The position numbers and the translations under genes are program-made. Below are positions 44,642 through 53,792 of a stretch of DNA of 64,000 nucleotides, one piece after another; the stretch's first letter is position 1, and the number at the start of each line of letters is the position of its first letter. The notes under the pieces are model-generated. The model did not search any database. It worked only from the letters and a program-made list of their open reading frames with translations, and was not told the origin of the DNA. Source of the DNA: Hyphomicrobiales bacterium (GTDB lineage Bacteria; Pseudomonadota; Alphaproteobacteria; Rhizobiales; Rhizobiaceae). The DNA lies in NCBI GenBank assembly GCA_900466945.1, contig UBNV01000013.1, forward strand, positions 217,031-281,030. The letters are read 5' to 3'.

Positions 44642-45367
44642 ATGAACGAGAGACCCGAGCCCGAAACCTTCCCCGTCACCCCGCGCAACCGGGCCAAGCG
44701 CCTGCACGAGCGCGCGGCTTACGATCGAGACGCCGTCTATGCCGTGCTTGATGCCGCCCTCCTCTGCCATGTCGCCTATGTTATCGACGGCCAGCCCTAT
44801 TGCACGCCGACCATCCACTGGCGCGATGGCGACTGGTTGTTCTGGCACGGGTCCTCGGCCAGCCGCATGCTGAAGAGCCAGAAGACAGGCATCCCCGTCT
44901 GCCTTACCGTCGCCCATCTCGACGGCCTGGTGCTCGCCCGCTCCGGCTTCCACCACTCCGCCAATTACCGCTCCGCCATGTGTTTCGGCACCGCCCATAT
45001 CATCGACGACCCGGAAGAGAAGGCGGAAGCCCTGAAGGCCGTCGTCGACCGCTTCTATCCAGGCCGCACGGACGTGCTGCGCGACAACGATCCCCAGGAA
45101 GCCAAGGGCACCATGGTCATCGGCATGCGCATCGAGGAAGCCTCCGCCAAGATCCGCTCCGGCGGCGTCTCCGACGACCCGGCGGACGTCGACGCACCGG
45201 TCTGGGCCGGCGTCATCCCTGTCGAAACGCATCTCCGCGCGCCCGAAATCTGCCCCAAGGTCCCGGAAAGCGTGACCTTCCCCAATCACCTCGCCCATTT
45301 CAAGGAAGGCCGCCGCCTCGACGAGGTCTTGACGGAGAGCCAGGCGCTCTACGAAAAGCAGGGCTGA
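44642..45367 (+). CDS. Pyridoxamine 5'-phosphate oxidase-related flavin-nucleotide-binding protein (NimA-like)
   Basis: 241-aa split-barrel protein of the PF12900/NimA type: ALLCHVAYVIDGQPYCTPTIHW, WHGSSASRML, VCLTVAHLDGLVLARSGFHH and RSAMCFGTAHIIDDPEEK. It probably binds FMN, heme or F420-like cofactor and reduces small molecules; a vitamin B6 salvage role is suggested only by the divergent MocR gene. GGAGG lies close upstream of ATG at 44642. Followed after 44 bases by a phosphatase gene, perhaps co-transcribed. Confidence 0.88.
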   Translation: MNERPEPETFPVTPRNRAKRLHERAAYDRDAVYAVLDAALLCHVAYVIDGQPYCTPTIHWRDGDWLFWHGSSASRMLKSQKTGIPVCLTVAHLDGLVLARSGFHHSANYRSAMCFGTAHIIDDPEEKAEALKAVVDRFYPGRTDVLRDNDPQEAKGTMVIGMRIEEASAKIRSGGVSDDPADVDAPVWAGVIPVETHLRAPEICPKVPESVTFPNHLAHFKEGRRLDEVLTESQALYEKQG

Positions 45368-45411
45368 ACAGAGCCTCCACCTGCGGGGCCGCCATGTATG
45401 GGAGGCCCTGC

Positions 45412-46041
45412 ATGAAAACCCTCTACGTCGTCACCCATCCGCAATCGGTCCATCATGTCGAAGGAAAGGTCAGTGGCTGGTACGACACAGATCTCACCGA
45501 TCTCGGCCGCCGGCAGGCATCCGCCATCGCCGCGCGCCTGGCCGAGCTTTGCGCCGGCCGAGCATCCGGCCTCATTTCGTCGGACCTGCTCCGCTGCAGC
45601 CAGACCGCCGAGATCATCGGCCGCCAGCTGCAGCTGACGCCTCGCCTGACGCCGGACCTGCGTGAAATGAGCTATGGTGTCGCGGAAGGAAAGCCACAAG
45701 CCTGGCTCGACAGTCGCCGCCTGCCGGTCCCCGAAGAGGGCGGCCTGGACGACAACGGCGGAATCGAGAGCGCGGAAACACGTCGCCAGACCGGTACCCG
45801 CATCTACCGCGCCATGGACGCGATCCTCGCCGATCCGGCCGACTGCAAAATCCTGGTCACCCACGGATTCGCCCTCACCTTCGTCATCGCCCGGTGGATC
45901 GGCATGCCGATCGAAAGCCTCGGCCGGGTCAACTTCCCCGTCGCCTCAGGCAGCATCACCCAACTTGCCGAAAATACCTTCTGGAGTAGCCGCGCAGTGA
46001 TCTCCCTCGGCGATACCGCGCATCTCGCCGCCATCTCCTGA
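45412..46041 (+). CDS. Histidine phosphatase superfamily protein
   Basis: 209-aa phosphoglycerate-mutase-fold phosphatase. The family's RHG box appears as LYVVTHPQSVHH, so the arginine and glycine neighbours of the catalytic His are replaced (Thr, Pro); the later SDLLRCSQTAEIIG and the second His in ILVTHGFALTFVIAR are intact, as is the acid region LREMSYGVAEGK. Activity may be kept, as in other THP-type members I recall from rhizobia. ATG at 45412 has GGGAGG upstream. Confidence 0.88.
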   Translation: MKTLYVVTHPQSVHHVEGKVSGWYDTDLTDLGRRQASAIAARLAELCAGRASGLISSDLLRCSQTAEIIGRQLQLTPRLTPDLREMSYGVAEGKPQAWLDSRRLPVPEEGGLDDNGGIESAETRRQTGTRIYRAMDAILADPADCKILVTHGFALTFVIARWIGMPIESLGRVNFPVASGSITQLAENTFWSSRAVISLGDTAHLAAIS

Positions 46042-46045
46042 CGGC

Positions 46046-46480
46046 CTAAGGCGCCTGGATCCATCCCTCGAGCTTCGCCCGCTGCGCCTCCGAAAACGCA
46101 TGCGACTTGCGCGTCGCCTGGTCGAACTGCACCACCACCGTCTCGGCCGACGCACAGAGCCTGCCCGCCTGAAACACCGCCTGTTGCATGGTGACCGAGG
46201 AGCGCCCGACCCTGACCACCCGCGTGCCGATCTCGACCGTGCCGGGCCACAAAATTTCGGCTACATAGTCGATGTTGAGCTTTGCGAGCACAAAGGAATA
46301 GCCCTCATCGAGCAGCGGATCCTCCGGATTGTAGATCAGCTCCACGCGGCCCGTTTCCATGAAGGTGGCAAAGACCGCATTGTTGACATGGCCCTGCCGG
46401 TCCGTGTCGCCATAACGCAGTTTGTCGTAAGACTGGCCCACAAAATCCTCGAGCCTCAGAGCCTTCGTCTCATCCACCAT
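46046..46480 (-). CDS. Acyl-CoA thioesterase (hotdog fold, 4HBT type)
   Basis: 144-aa hotdog protein: LRYGDTDRQGHVNNAVFATFMETGR includes the Asp near the catalytic centre of the 4-hydroxybenzoyl-CoA thioesterase class. It hydrolyses an acyl-CoA of unknown chain. ATG at 46480 is used; GTG at 46486 is an alternative. Stops 5 bases from the convergent phosphatase gene. Confidence 0.9.
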   Translation of the reverse strand: MVDETKALRLEDFVGQSYDKLRYGDTDRQGHVNNAVFATFMETGRVELIYNPEDPLLDEGYSFVLAKLNIDYVAEILWPGTVEIGTRVVRVGRSSVTMQQAVFQAGRLCASAETVVVQFDQATRKSHAFSEAQRAKLEGWIQAP

Positions 46481-46564
46481 GCGCACGCAGTTCCCATTGC
46501 AAGCCGATCAATTCGGCATTTCCCGAATTACAGAAATCGCCAATCTCTTACCGATCGCGTCGAC

Positions 46565-47461
46565 TTACGCCGCCATGCCGATCATCTCGGAAAAGGCATA
46601 ACGCACGCTGTCCGCCACGGCCCGGATCGTCTCCGACGTCTCCTTGCCGGTCAAAAGTCGAACCTCGAACGATCCCAGCTCCGGCAGGCCGTGCTTGGAG
46701 CCCAGCGCCGTCATGTCGTCGGTGAGGTAGCTGCGCGGAAGCGGCGCCACCGCCAGATCCGCGATCACGGCCGCACGCTGCGCCATCGTATGGGCCGAAA
46801 GATAGGCGATCCGGTACGGCCGCTTGTCCTTGTCGAGCCTCGCCAGCGCATCCGCCCGCCAGCAGCAGCCGTCCTCCCAGATCGAGACGGGCAGCGGATC
46901 GCGCAAATGCGCCGTGCCGCATTTGGCGCCCGCCCAGACCAGTTGCTCCTGATGGATCACCTCGCCCTCATGCACCACCTGGCCCGGCGCGCAATTGACC
47001 AGCGTCAGGTCCAGCCGCTGTTCGGCGAGCCGGCGTCTCAGCGCGCCCGATGTGTCGACCGTCAGATCCACCATGATCAACGGATAAAGCTCGGCAAAGC
47101 GCCTGAGAATCGTCGGCATGAAGCGTTCGCCGATATCGTCGGGCGCGCCCAGCCGCACGACCCCCTTCATCTCCGGCATGCGGAAACGCCCCACCGCCTC
47201 GTTCGACAAGGCCAGCATGCGCCGCGCATAGGGCAGAAGCACCTCGCCGCCCTCGGTCAGCGTCACCGAGCGCGCGTCGCGCAGGAAGAGCGTCACGTTC
47301 AGCTGCTCCTCGAGCTTCTTGATCTGCATCGAGACCGCCGAGGGCGTGCGGTAGACCCGGTCGGCGGCGGTTGTGAAACTGCCGGTCTCGGCGATCGCCA
47401 CGAAGGTCCGGAGAACGTCGTTGTCGAGAAGCGGAAGCGGCTGGCGCAGCATGAGAGTCAT
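46565..47461 (-). CDS. LysR family transcriptional regulator
   Basis: 298 aa with the N-terminal winged helix (LRTFVAIAETGSFTTAADRV then PSAVSMQIKKLEEQL, residues about 17-52) and a substrate-binding domain (VVRLGAPDDIGERFMPTIL). It is divergent from a DUF1127-like small-protein gene at 47571, which may be its target since the 109 bases between them are its usual type of binding location. The inducer is unknown. Confidence 0.92.
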   Translation of the reverse strand: MTLMLRQPLPLLDNDVLRTFVAIAETGSFTTAADRVYRTPSAVSMQIKKLEEQLNVTLFLRDARSVTLTEGGEVLLPYARRMLALSNEAVGRFRMPEMKGVVRLGAPDDIGERFMPTILRRFAELYPLIMVDLTVDTSGALRRRLAEQRLDLTLVNCAPGQVVHEGEVIHQEQLVWAGAKCGTAHLRDPLPVSIWEDGCCWRADALARLDKDKRPYRIAYLSAHTMAQRAAVIADLAVAPLPRSYLTDDMTALGSKHGLPELGSFEVRLLTGKETSETIRAVADSVRYAFSEMIGMAA

Positions 47462-47570
47462 GAGGATTGACCTTCAACAAAATTGAACTTGAAGACGATA
47501 CTATTGCGTTTGATTGAATGTCAATCGGGGCGCATCCTCTTCTCACACCCGGAAAAGGAGGATTGCAGCC

Positions 47571-47771
47571 ATGACACCGACAGCCTTCCAGACCTTGCGC
47601 GACACTGTCGCAAACCTGATGGCGAAATCCCGTCACCAGACCACCCGTGAAGCGACCCGCCGCACGCTGGCCCCGCTCGGCCCCGCACTGCGCGACGATC
47701 TCGGCCTCACCCGCCACCGTCAACACATCACGCTTCAGAATGATAGGCATAAGGAACATTCGTTTGATTGA
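47571..47771 (+). CDS. 66-aa DUF1127-like small basic protein
   Basis: AAGGAGG precedes ATG at 47571. The product is basic with a helical Arg-rich core and the segment LAPLGPALRDDLGLTRHR, which matches the L-x2-L-x4-L-x-D-x-GL-x-R pattern of DUF1127 (YjiS-like) peptides. In Agrobacterium and relatives such proteins affect phosphate, carbon and RNA metabolism. Divergent from the lysR gene, with a second DUF1127-like gene 95 bases downstream. Confidence 0.75.
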   Translation: MTPTAFQTLRDTVANLMAKSRHQTTREATRRTLAPLGPALRDDLGLTRHRQHITLQNDRHKEHSFD

Positions 47772-47866
47772 TGAATGAGAAAGCGCGAAAGTCCAACCCG
47801 GCCCCCACCCTCAAACTGTAAGCAAGGGATGACCAGGGCGCCGCCGAACCCGAAAGGATCAAGACC

Positions 47867-48094
47867 ATGACCATGGTTTGCTGCGATACCGAGATGACCC
47901 GCACTGCCCGTTCCGCGCCGACGTTGGCTGCGATGGCGAAGCTTGCCGCAGGCAGCCTCGCGTCGCACATGAACGGTCTTGCCAGATCCTATGCCGATCG
48001 ACGCCGGATGAAGCGCGATGCCGCAGCGCTGGCCGCCATGCCCGACGATCTGCGCAAGGACCTCGGCTGGCCTGCAGGCGACATGCATCGTTGA
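47867..48094 (+). CDS. 75-aa DUF1127-like small protein
   Basis: AAAGGA precedes ATG at 47867. After an Ala-rich N-terminal half, the C-terminal part (SYADRRRMKRDAAALAAMPD, then DLRKDLGWPAGD) carries the DUF1127-like arrangement ending in L-R-K-D-L-G. Tandem with the similar gene at 47571-47771. Roles of such peptides are usually regulatory. I see no membrane segment. Confidence 0.75.
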   Translation: MTMVCCDTEMTRTARSAPTLAAMAKLAAGSLASHMNGLARSYADRRRMKRDAAALAAMPDDLRKDLGWPAGDMHR

Positions 48095-48415
48095 ACGCCC
48101 CGCTTGAAGCCCGCCGACGCGACGCGGCCGCCCGACCGCGTCGCAAACGGGGCATCGAGCCATGCGGCGCCGCTCCATCGCCCTGCCTCCCGAAGCGCAA
48201 GCTTTTCAACCACCTGTAGGCCCCGCGCGCTCGACCGCCCGTTTCCCGACGTCGCAAGCTGCCAAATGCCGAAAAATGTCGCCCTTTAGCGAAAGCGAAT
48301 GCTTCCACGGCGCGCGATTTGATGACAATGTCGTAAAACGACTATCGCGCCGACGAATTCAGGCGGAGCATGCCGGCAAAACAAGGGAACGGCAGCAAGG
48401 ACACCGGGCACCATC
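48095..48415. other. Intergenic, no gene recognised
   Basis: This stretch precedes the GlxA-type regulator gene. I find no protein-like frame with a ribosome site, no RNA fold and no repeat family; it presumably holds the regulator's promoter. Confidence 0.35.
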
Positions 48416-49441
48416 ATGAGCAAGATACAGCCGCAGACCAAGAAGCGCACCATCGTCTTCTTTCTCGTCCCGCATTTCACCCTTCTGCCCTTTGCCGGCG
48501 CCATCGAGACGCTGCGCATCGCCAACCGCATGCTGGGCTACGCCGCCTACGAATGGCGCCTCGCCTCGGTCGATGGTCAGAAGGTTTACTCCTCCTCCGG
48601 CATCGGCATCGAGGTCAACGGTTCGCTGGCAGACGAGCGCCGCTATCTCGGCGGCGAAAACCGCCCGAATATGGCGATCGTCTGTTCCGGCATCTATGTC
48701 GAGGAGTTCAACAACAAGTCGGTCAATGCCTGGCTGCGCGAAGCCTATAACCGCAATGTGGCAGTCGGCTCGCTCTGCACCGGCGCCCATGTGCTGGCCC
48801 AGGCCGGCCTGCTGAATGGCAAGCGCTGTGCAATCCACTGGGAAAACCTGCCCGGCTTTTCTGAGACCTTCCCACAGGCCGAAGTCTATGCCGACCTCTA
48901 CGAAGTCGACGGCAATCTCTACACCTGTGCGGGTGGTACCGCCTCGCTCGACATGATGCTGAACCTGATCGGCCAGGATTTTGGCGAAGGCCTCGTCAAC
49001 CGCGTCTGCGAACAGCACCTGACCGACCGCGTCCGCTCCGCCAACGACCGTCAGCGCCTGCCGCTGCGCGCCCGCCTCGGCGTGCAGAATTCCAAGGTGC
49101 TGCAGATCATCGAGCTGATGGAAGCCAATCTCGCAGAACCGCTGTCGCTCCTCGAAATCGCCGACGACGCCGGCCTCTCGCGCCGCCAGATCGAGCGCCT
49201 GTTCAGACAGGAAATGGGCCGCTCCCCCGCCCGCTACTACCTCGAAATCCGCCTCGACCGCGCCCGCCACCTGCTGGTCCAGTCCTCCATGCCCGTCGTC
49301 GAAGTCGCCGTCGCCTGCGGCTTCGTCTCCGCCTCCCACTTCTCCAAGTGTTACCGCGAACTCTACAACCGCTCCCCCCAGCAGGAGCGCGCGGAGCGGA
49401 AGCTGACCATGTCGAGCAATCGGACGGGGGTGGTGGTTTAA
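48416..49441 (+). CDS. GlxA-family AraC-type regulator with GATase-1-like sensor domain (GbdR-like)
   Basis: 341 aa: an N-terminal DJ-1/PfpI-like domain (IVFFLVPHFTLLPFAGAIE, then VGSLCTGAHVLAQAGLL with the elbow Cys) and a C-terminal AraC double HTH (SLLEIADDAGLSRRQIERLF and VAVACGFVSASHFSKCYREL). Pseudomonas GbdR, CdhR and ArgR share this layout; GbdR senses glycine betaine and dimethylglycine. The match here is by architecture only. A terminator-like hairpin follows at 49479. Confidence 0.88.
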   Translation: MSKIQPQTKKRTIVFFLVPHFTLLPFAGAIETLRIANRMLGYAAYEWRLASVDGQKVYSSSGIGIEVNGSLADERRYLGGENRPNMAIVCSGIYVEEFNNKSVNAWLREAYNRNVAVGSLCTGAHVLAQAGLLNGKRCAIHWENLPGFSETFPQAEVYADLYEVDGNLYTCAGGTASLDMMLNLIGQDFGEGLVNRVCEQHLTDRVRSANDRQRLPLRARLGVQNSKVLQIIELMEANLAEPLSLLEIADDAGLSRRQIERLFRQEMGRSPARYYLEIRLDRARHLLVQSSMPVVEVAVACGFVSASHFSKCYRELYNRSPQQERAERKLTMSSNRTGVVV

Positions 49442-49478
49442 GCCATCGGCGACGCACAACGGACGCGCCCAGGTTAAG

Positions 49479-49501
49479 CCCTCCCCTTGTGGGGAGGGTT
49501 T
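49479..49501 (+). terminator. Hairpin with T3 after the GlxA-type regulator gene
   Basis: CCCTCCCC-TTGT-GGGGAGGG followed by TTT. The same sequence type (CTCCCCTTGTGGGGAG) is also a frequent rhizobial interspersed palindrome, so it may be a repeat that doubles as a terminator. Confidence 0.6.
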
Positions 49502-49566
49502 AGGAGGGGATTTCCCCGGGCACCCACATCTACCCCATTGATTGGGAGCCCCCGCAGGCCACATCA

Positions 49567-49680
49567 CCCCTCATCCTGAGCGGCCCGCGCAAGCGCGCCT
49601 CGAAGGACGAAGGCCAGACCGATGACGCCACCCACCCGCGTCCTTCGAGGGTCGCTTCCGCTTCCACGTTAGGATGAGGG
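49567..49680. repeat. Rhizobial-type intergenic palindromic repeat
   Basis: The arms are CCCTCATCCTGAGC..CCTCGAAGGACG (left) and CGTCCTTCGAGGGTCGC..GTTAGGATGAGGG (right), complementary over most of 40 bases with interruptions, around an AT-poor centre. This matches the interspersed palindromes common in Rhizobiales genomes. The rest of 49442-49751 holds no gene that I can see. Confidence 0.75.
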
Positions 49681-49751
49681 CTGGCCCTGCGCCTCGTATC
49701 GACCGACTCATCCGGTCGTTAGCGCGAGGGGATCTCTAGTATCTTCCCCCC

Positions 49752-50573
49752 TCACCCCACCAAACTCCAGAAAAACCGCGCCGACACAAATAGCAGGAAC
49801 ACGGCAAAGCCCATCTCCAGCTGCCGCTTGTTCAGCCGGTGCGCCAGCTGCGCGCCATAGGGCGTAACCAGCATGGCGATCGGAAAGATCACCGCAAAGG
49901 CGATCCAGTTGACGAAGCCGGTCGAAAACGGCGGCAGGCCGGCTTCGCCCCAGCCGGCATAGATGAAGCCGAAAAAGGCCGGGATCGAGATCAGCACGCC
50001 GACGCCCGACGACGTCGCCACCGCCTGGTGGATCGGCCGGCCGAAGAGAGTCATGAAGGTGTTGTTGAACACCCCGCCGCCGACCCCCATCAGGCCGGAA
50101 AACAGCCCGATCGCAGACCCAGTGAGAAAGCGCCAGGGCTCGCCCGGCAGTTCCGTGCCCAGATGCAGGCGGTTGGAGAGAAACAGCATGCGCGCCGCCA
50201 GCACCAGGCCCATGACCGCGAAGAACAGCCGCAGGCCCTCGCTCGACACATAGGCAGCGACAACGGTGGCGGCGAGCGCCCCGAGCGGCACGGCAACAAC
50301 CCAGCGTTTCAGGAGATCGACATCGACAGCACCCCGCACCCGATGCGCCCGATAGGACCGGATCGAGGTCGGCACGATCAGCGCCGTCGAGGTTCCCACA
50401 GCGAGATGCATGATCACCTCCTCCGGGATCCCGGCATAACCGAAGACCTGGTAGAAGACCGGCACCAGAACGGCCCCCCCGCCGATCCCGAACACGCCGG
50501 CCAAGAGCCCCGCCACGGCGCCGGCGGCCGCCAGCATTACGGCAAACATCACGATATCGGCGATCGGCGGCAT
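49752..50573 (-). CDS. TauE/SafE family sulfite exporter-like permease
   Basis: 273-aa protein with about eight membrane segments and the family motifs LLAGVFGIGGGAVLVPVFYQVFG, HLAVGTSTALIVPTSIRSYRAH and GLFSGLMGVGGGVFNNTFMTLFG (the duplicated GxGGG elements). It probably exports sulfite, sulfoacetate or related organic anions. Stand-alone gene; nothing in the neighbourhood shows its substrate. Confidence 0.9.
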   Translation of the reverse strand: MPPIADIVMFAVMLAAAGAVAGLLAGVFGIGGGAVLVPVFYQVFGYAGIPEEVIMHLAVGTSTALIVPTSIRSYRAHRVRGAVDVDLLKRWVVAVPLGALAATVVAAYVSSEGLRLFFAVMGLVLAARMLFLSNRLHLGTELPGEPWRFLTGSAIGLFSGLMGVGGGVFNNTFMTLFGRPIHQAVATSSGVGVLISIPAFFGFIYAGWGEAGLPPFSTGFVNWIAFAVIFPIAMLVTPYGAQLAHRLNKRQLEMGFAVFLLFVSARFFWSLVG

Positions 50574-50848
50574 GGGGCACTCCGGGAGTTGTCACCGTCC
50601 AGTCGGACGGGTTTCGAGGCGGCAGGATCTGGCGGCAGTCCATCCGTCCCGATCCGAAATCGCTGGGGAGTAGCCGACACCCGCAACCCTCTAGGCCTTG
50701 AAAGACCCGCCCGCAAGCGCGCCTTCGCCCATCTCGGTACGCCTCCGCAGCGCGACGCAGTTCGCCGCCGCGCGACGGCAACGCCGCAAAGTCAGACCCT
50801 TCAAGATTTAGGCATTTCGCGAATTGGCTGATTGAGCAATCGCTGACC

Positions 50849-51646
50849 TCAGCGGCAGTTGCTCTTGTCGAGATAAAGCGAACAATCCTTGCCCGCCGGC
50901 GCCTGCGCGGCTGCCGCCACACGCCGGTTCGACACCGGAACCGGATCCTCCATGCCCGAATTGCCGCTGTCCACCGAAAGCGGCAGGATCCCGCCCTCCT
51001 CCGGCATCTGCTCGGCCACCTGGGTCTCCTCAGCAACCGGCGCCACCGCGCCCGGCCCCGTCACGATCTGCGTCGGCTCGTCGAAGCCGATGCCATCGAC
51101 GACAGGCTGGCTGGTATTGCCCTCGGCGATCGCCATCGCCCCGTCCTGGGTGACGAGCTGCGGCTGCACCCCGACCGGGCTCGCCGCATCCGCATAGGTC
51201 ACGTCCGACACGCCCGGCGCCGCGCCGATCCCGAGTTCGCTATCGATATTGACGCCGCCTTCGGGGATCGCCATGGCGCTCATCGACTGGCCCTGACCGT
51301 CGTCGACAGCCACGGGCTCCGCCGCCGCCATCATCGGCGCGGCCGACGGCGCTTCGGCCTCGGCAAGATCAGGTGTGTCGAGATAGTCGAGACCTTCGCT
51401 GCCGGCATTCTGGGCACCCGCTGGCGGCGCATAGGCTGCAGCCTCCGCCCGGGGATCGCCGACGCGCCCGACGATCACTCGCCCGTCTTTGCTGCGATCC
51501 ACCTTGCCGATCAGCTGGTCACCCGCCCTCGGCCCTCCGACATCGGCAAAGGGAACGCGGTCGCTGCCGGAGCAACCGGCAAGCAGCAAAGCCGAAAATG
51601 CGGCCACCGTCATGCGGCGGCCAAGGGACGAAAACACAGAACTCAT
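50849..51646 (-). CDS. Hypothetical low-complexity lipoprotein
   Basis: 265 aa with a clear lipoprotein signal (LLLAGC, Cys25). The rest is Ala/Gly/Pro/Glu-rich and acidic, predicted disordered, ending with a short Cys pair (DCSLYLDKSNCR). No domain recognised. Codon use is normal for the region, so it looks real. It could be an envelope spacer or a secreted low-complexity protein; no function assigned. Confidence 0.7.
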   Translation of the reverse strand: MSSVFSSLGRRMTVAAFSALLLAGCSGSDRVPFADVGGPRAGDQLIGKVDRSKDGRVIVGRVGDPRAEAAAYAPPAGAQNAGSEGLDYLDTPDLAEAEAPSAAPMMAAAEPVAVDDGQGQSMSAMAIPEGGVNIDSELGIGAAPGVSDVTYADAASPVGVQPQLVTQDGAMAIAEGNTSQPVVDGIGFDEPTQIVTGPGAVAPVAEETQVAEQMPEEGGILPLSVDSGNSGMEDPVPVSNRRVAAAAQAPAGKDCSLYLDKSNCR

Positions 51647-51740
51647 TTCACCCTCGATGGCCCCTTATGGGACAACTTCAGGCAGCATAGGGCTTTCCGG
51701 CTTAACGTGCCATGAATGAAAACTGCCAGGAATCCAGGGC

Positions 51741-51776
51741 AAAAACTAAGGGCCGACGGATCGCTCCACCGGCCCT
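51741..51776 (-). terminator. Rho-independent terminator after the chemoreceptor gene
   Basis: On the minus strand AGGGCCG pairs with CGGCCCT around a 14-base loop and is followed by TTAGTTTTTG. It lies 24 bases past the chemoreceptor stop. Confidence 0.75.
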
Positions 51777-51799
51777 CATCTGTTCGTCTGTTCTGACGC

Positions 51800-53611
51800 T
51801 TACGCCGCCCGGCGATGGCCTGTGGCCTGCTGGGCATTGACCTTCAGGCGCGAGAGCAGCTGGCGCAGATTGTAGCTCTCCTCCGCCAGCGACTGGCCGG
51901 CGGCGGATGTCTCCTCGACCATGGCCGCATTCTGCTGGGTCATCTGGTCCATGTGGTTGACCGAGGTGTTGATCTCTGCCAGCCCCGTCGCCTGTTCCTT
52001 GGCAGCGGTCGCGATCGTGTTGACGCTCTCGTTGACGCGGTTGACCAGCGCCTCGATCTCGATCAGCGCCTCGCCGGTCGAACGCACCAGGCCCACACCG
52101 GTGTCGACTTCCGCGGCCGACGCGCTGATCAGCGTCTTGATCTCCTTCGCGGCATTGGCCGAGCGCTGGGCGAGTTCCCGCACCTCCTGCGCCACGACAG
52201 CAAAGCCGCGACCCGCTTCCCCGGCACGCGCCGCCTCGACGCCGGCATTCAGCGCGAGCAGGTTGGTCTGAAAGGCGATTTCGTCAATCACGGAAATGAT
52301 CTGGCTGATCTTCTGCGACGAGCCCTCGATCCGGCCCATGGCATCGACGGCATTGCGCACGATCTCGCCGGAGCGATTGGCACTCGACTTGGTCTCGGCC
52401 ACCATCTGGCGCGCTTCGTTCGCCCGTTCCGCCGCCGTGCGCACGGTCGCGGTGATCTCGTCCAGCGCCGCCGCCGTCTCTTCGAGGGCCGCCGCCTGCT
52501 GCTCGGTGCGCTTCGACAGGTTGTTCGTCGCCTCGCTGATATTGCCGGCCGAGGACGTGACCACGTCGCTCGTCTGGTTGATCGCCGCGATCACGCCGCC
52601 GAGCGAATCCACCGCGCGGTTGAAGTCATCCCGCAGCTTTTCATATTCCGAGCCAATGACGCCGATCTGCACCGTGAGATCACCCTCGGCCAGTCGCTCC
52701 AGTGCCGAACCCAGCGCGTTGATCGCGTGGTTCTGCCGCTCGGAAGATGTGCGCAGGTTCAGCTCGTTGCGTTCGCGTTCGCCGTTCAGGCTCGCCTGCT
52801 GCTCGACTTCACGATCGCGCAGCTCGATACGTTCGCGCACGCTGTCGCGCAGCACCACCAGCGTCTGCGCCATGCCACCGATTTCGTCGCGACGGCGGGT
52901 ATCGGCGATCTCCATGTCCACCTTCTCTTCGGCGATATCCCGCATCGAATCCTTCAGGCGGTTGATCGGCTTCACCACGCTGCGCACCACGAGATAGGCG
53001 CAGATCAGCTTGCCGATCAGCGCGAGCGCGATCAGCGCACCATACTGCATTGCCGTCTGGCGGAAGAGTGCGGCCAGGTCGTCGGAATAGACGCCCGTGC
53101 CGACGACCCAGCCCCAGGGCTCGAAGCCGATGACATGCGACAGCTTCTCGACCGGCTCCTCGAAGCCTGGCTTCGGCCAGTAGTAGTCGACGAAGCCTTC
53201 CTTGTTTGCCTTGACCGTGTTGACGAACTCGACGAATAGGTGCTTGCCGTTCGGATCCTTGTTCTGGCTCAGGTCCTTGCCGTTCAGTTCTGGCTTGATC
53301 GGATGCATGACCATGGCCGGCTGCATGTCGTTGATCCACATGTAGCCGTCAGGCTGATAGCGCATGGCGCCGATCACGTCCTTGGCCCGCTCCTGCGCCT
53401 CCTCGCGCGTCAGCGTGCCCTCCAGCTCCATCTTGTGATACTTGTCGAGGATCGCGACAGCATTGTCATTGATCTGCGCGAGACCGACGCGCCGTTCTTC
53501 CACCAGCATGTCATAGGATTGAAACAGACTGTAGGTCAGCGCACCCACCAGAACGGCCAGAGCCAGCGCGACCAGTGCATAAAGTCGCACAGACAGAGAC
53601 ACGGATTTCAT
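51800..53611 (-). CDS. Methyl-accepting chemotaxis protein with Cache-type sensor
   Basis: 603 aa: TM1 (about residues 9-29), a periplasmic single-Cache domain ([30 protein letters not shown] and [13 protein letters not shown] are its hallmarks), TM2 (about 190-210), HAMP, and the signalling hairpin with [24 protein letters not shown]. It lacks a C-terminal CheR pentapeptide and ends GHRRAA. ATG at 53611 has GGGGGTGGG just upstream. The ligand is unknown; such small-Cache receptors often bind carboxylates. Confidence 0.94.
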   Translation of the reverse strand: MKSVSLSVRLYALVALALAVLVGALTYSLFQSYDMLVEERRVGLAQINDNAVAILDKYHKMELEGTLTREEAQERAKDVIGAMRYQPDGYMWINDMQPAMVMHPIKPELNGKDLSQNKDPNGKHLFVEFVNTVKANKEGFVDYYWPKPGFEEPVEKLSHVIGFEPWGWVVGTGVYSDDLAALFRQTAMQYGALIALALIGKLICAYLVVRSVVKPINRLKDSMRDIAEEKVDMEIADTRRRDEIGGMAQTLVVLRDSVRERIELRDREVEQQASLNGERERNELNLRTSSERQNHAINALGSALERLAEGDLTVQIGVIGSEYEKLRDDFNRAVDSLGGVIAAINQTSDVVTSSAGNISEATNNLSKRTEQQAAALEETAAALDEITATVRTAAERANEARQMVAETKSSANRSGEIVRNAVDAMGRIEGSSQKISQIISVIDEIAFQTNLLALNAGVEAARAGEAGRGFAVVAQEVRELAQRSANAAKEIKTLISASAAEVDTGVGLVRSTGEALIEIEALVNRVNESVNTIATAAKEQATGLAEINTSVNHMDQMTQQNAAMVEETSAAGQSLAEESYNLRQLLSRLKVNAQQATGHRRAA

Positions 53612-53792
53612 ATTGCCCACCCCCAAATTGGTTCGAATGCTAAAATTTGATATTTATCAGTTCTAATTTCCGTAAATGCTGCCCTATGAATTCTAAGGGG
53701 TGTCTTTTAACCCATTAAAATTAGTAGTGGCGAATGAGGGCGTCCCATAGCTTCTAGTCTGCAGGAGCCTCAGAAGAGAGTCGGCGATCACC

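Noticed and set aside
49567..49680. CRISPR-like array
   Set aside because: Single inverted repeat without spaced direct repeats; it is an interspersed palindrome.
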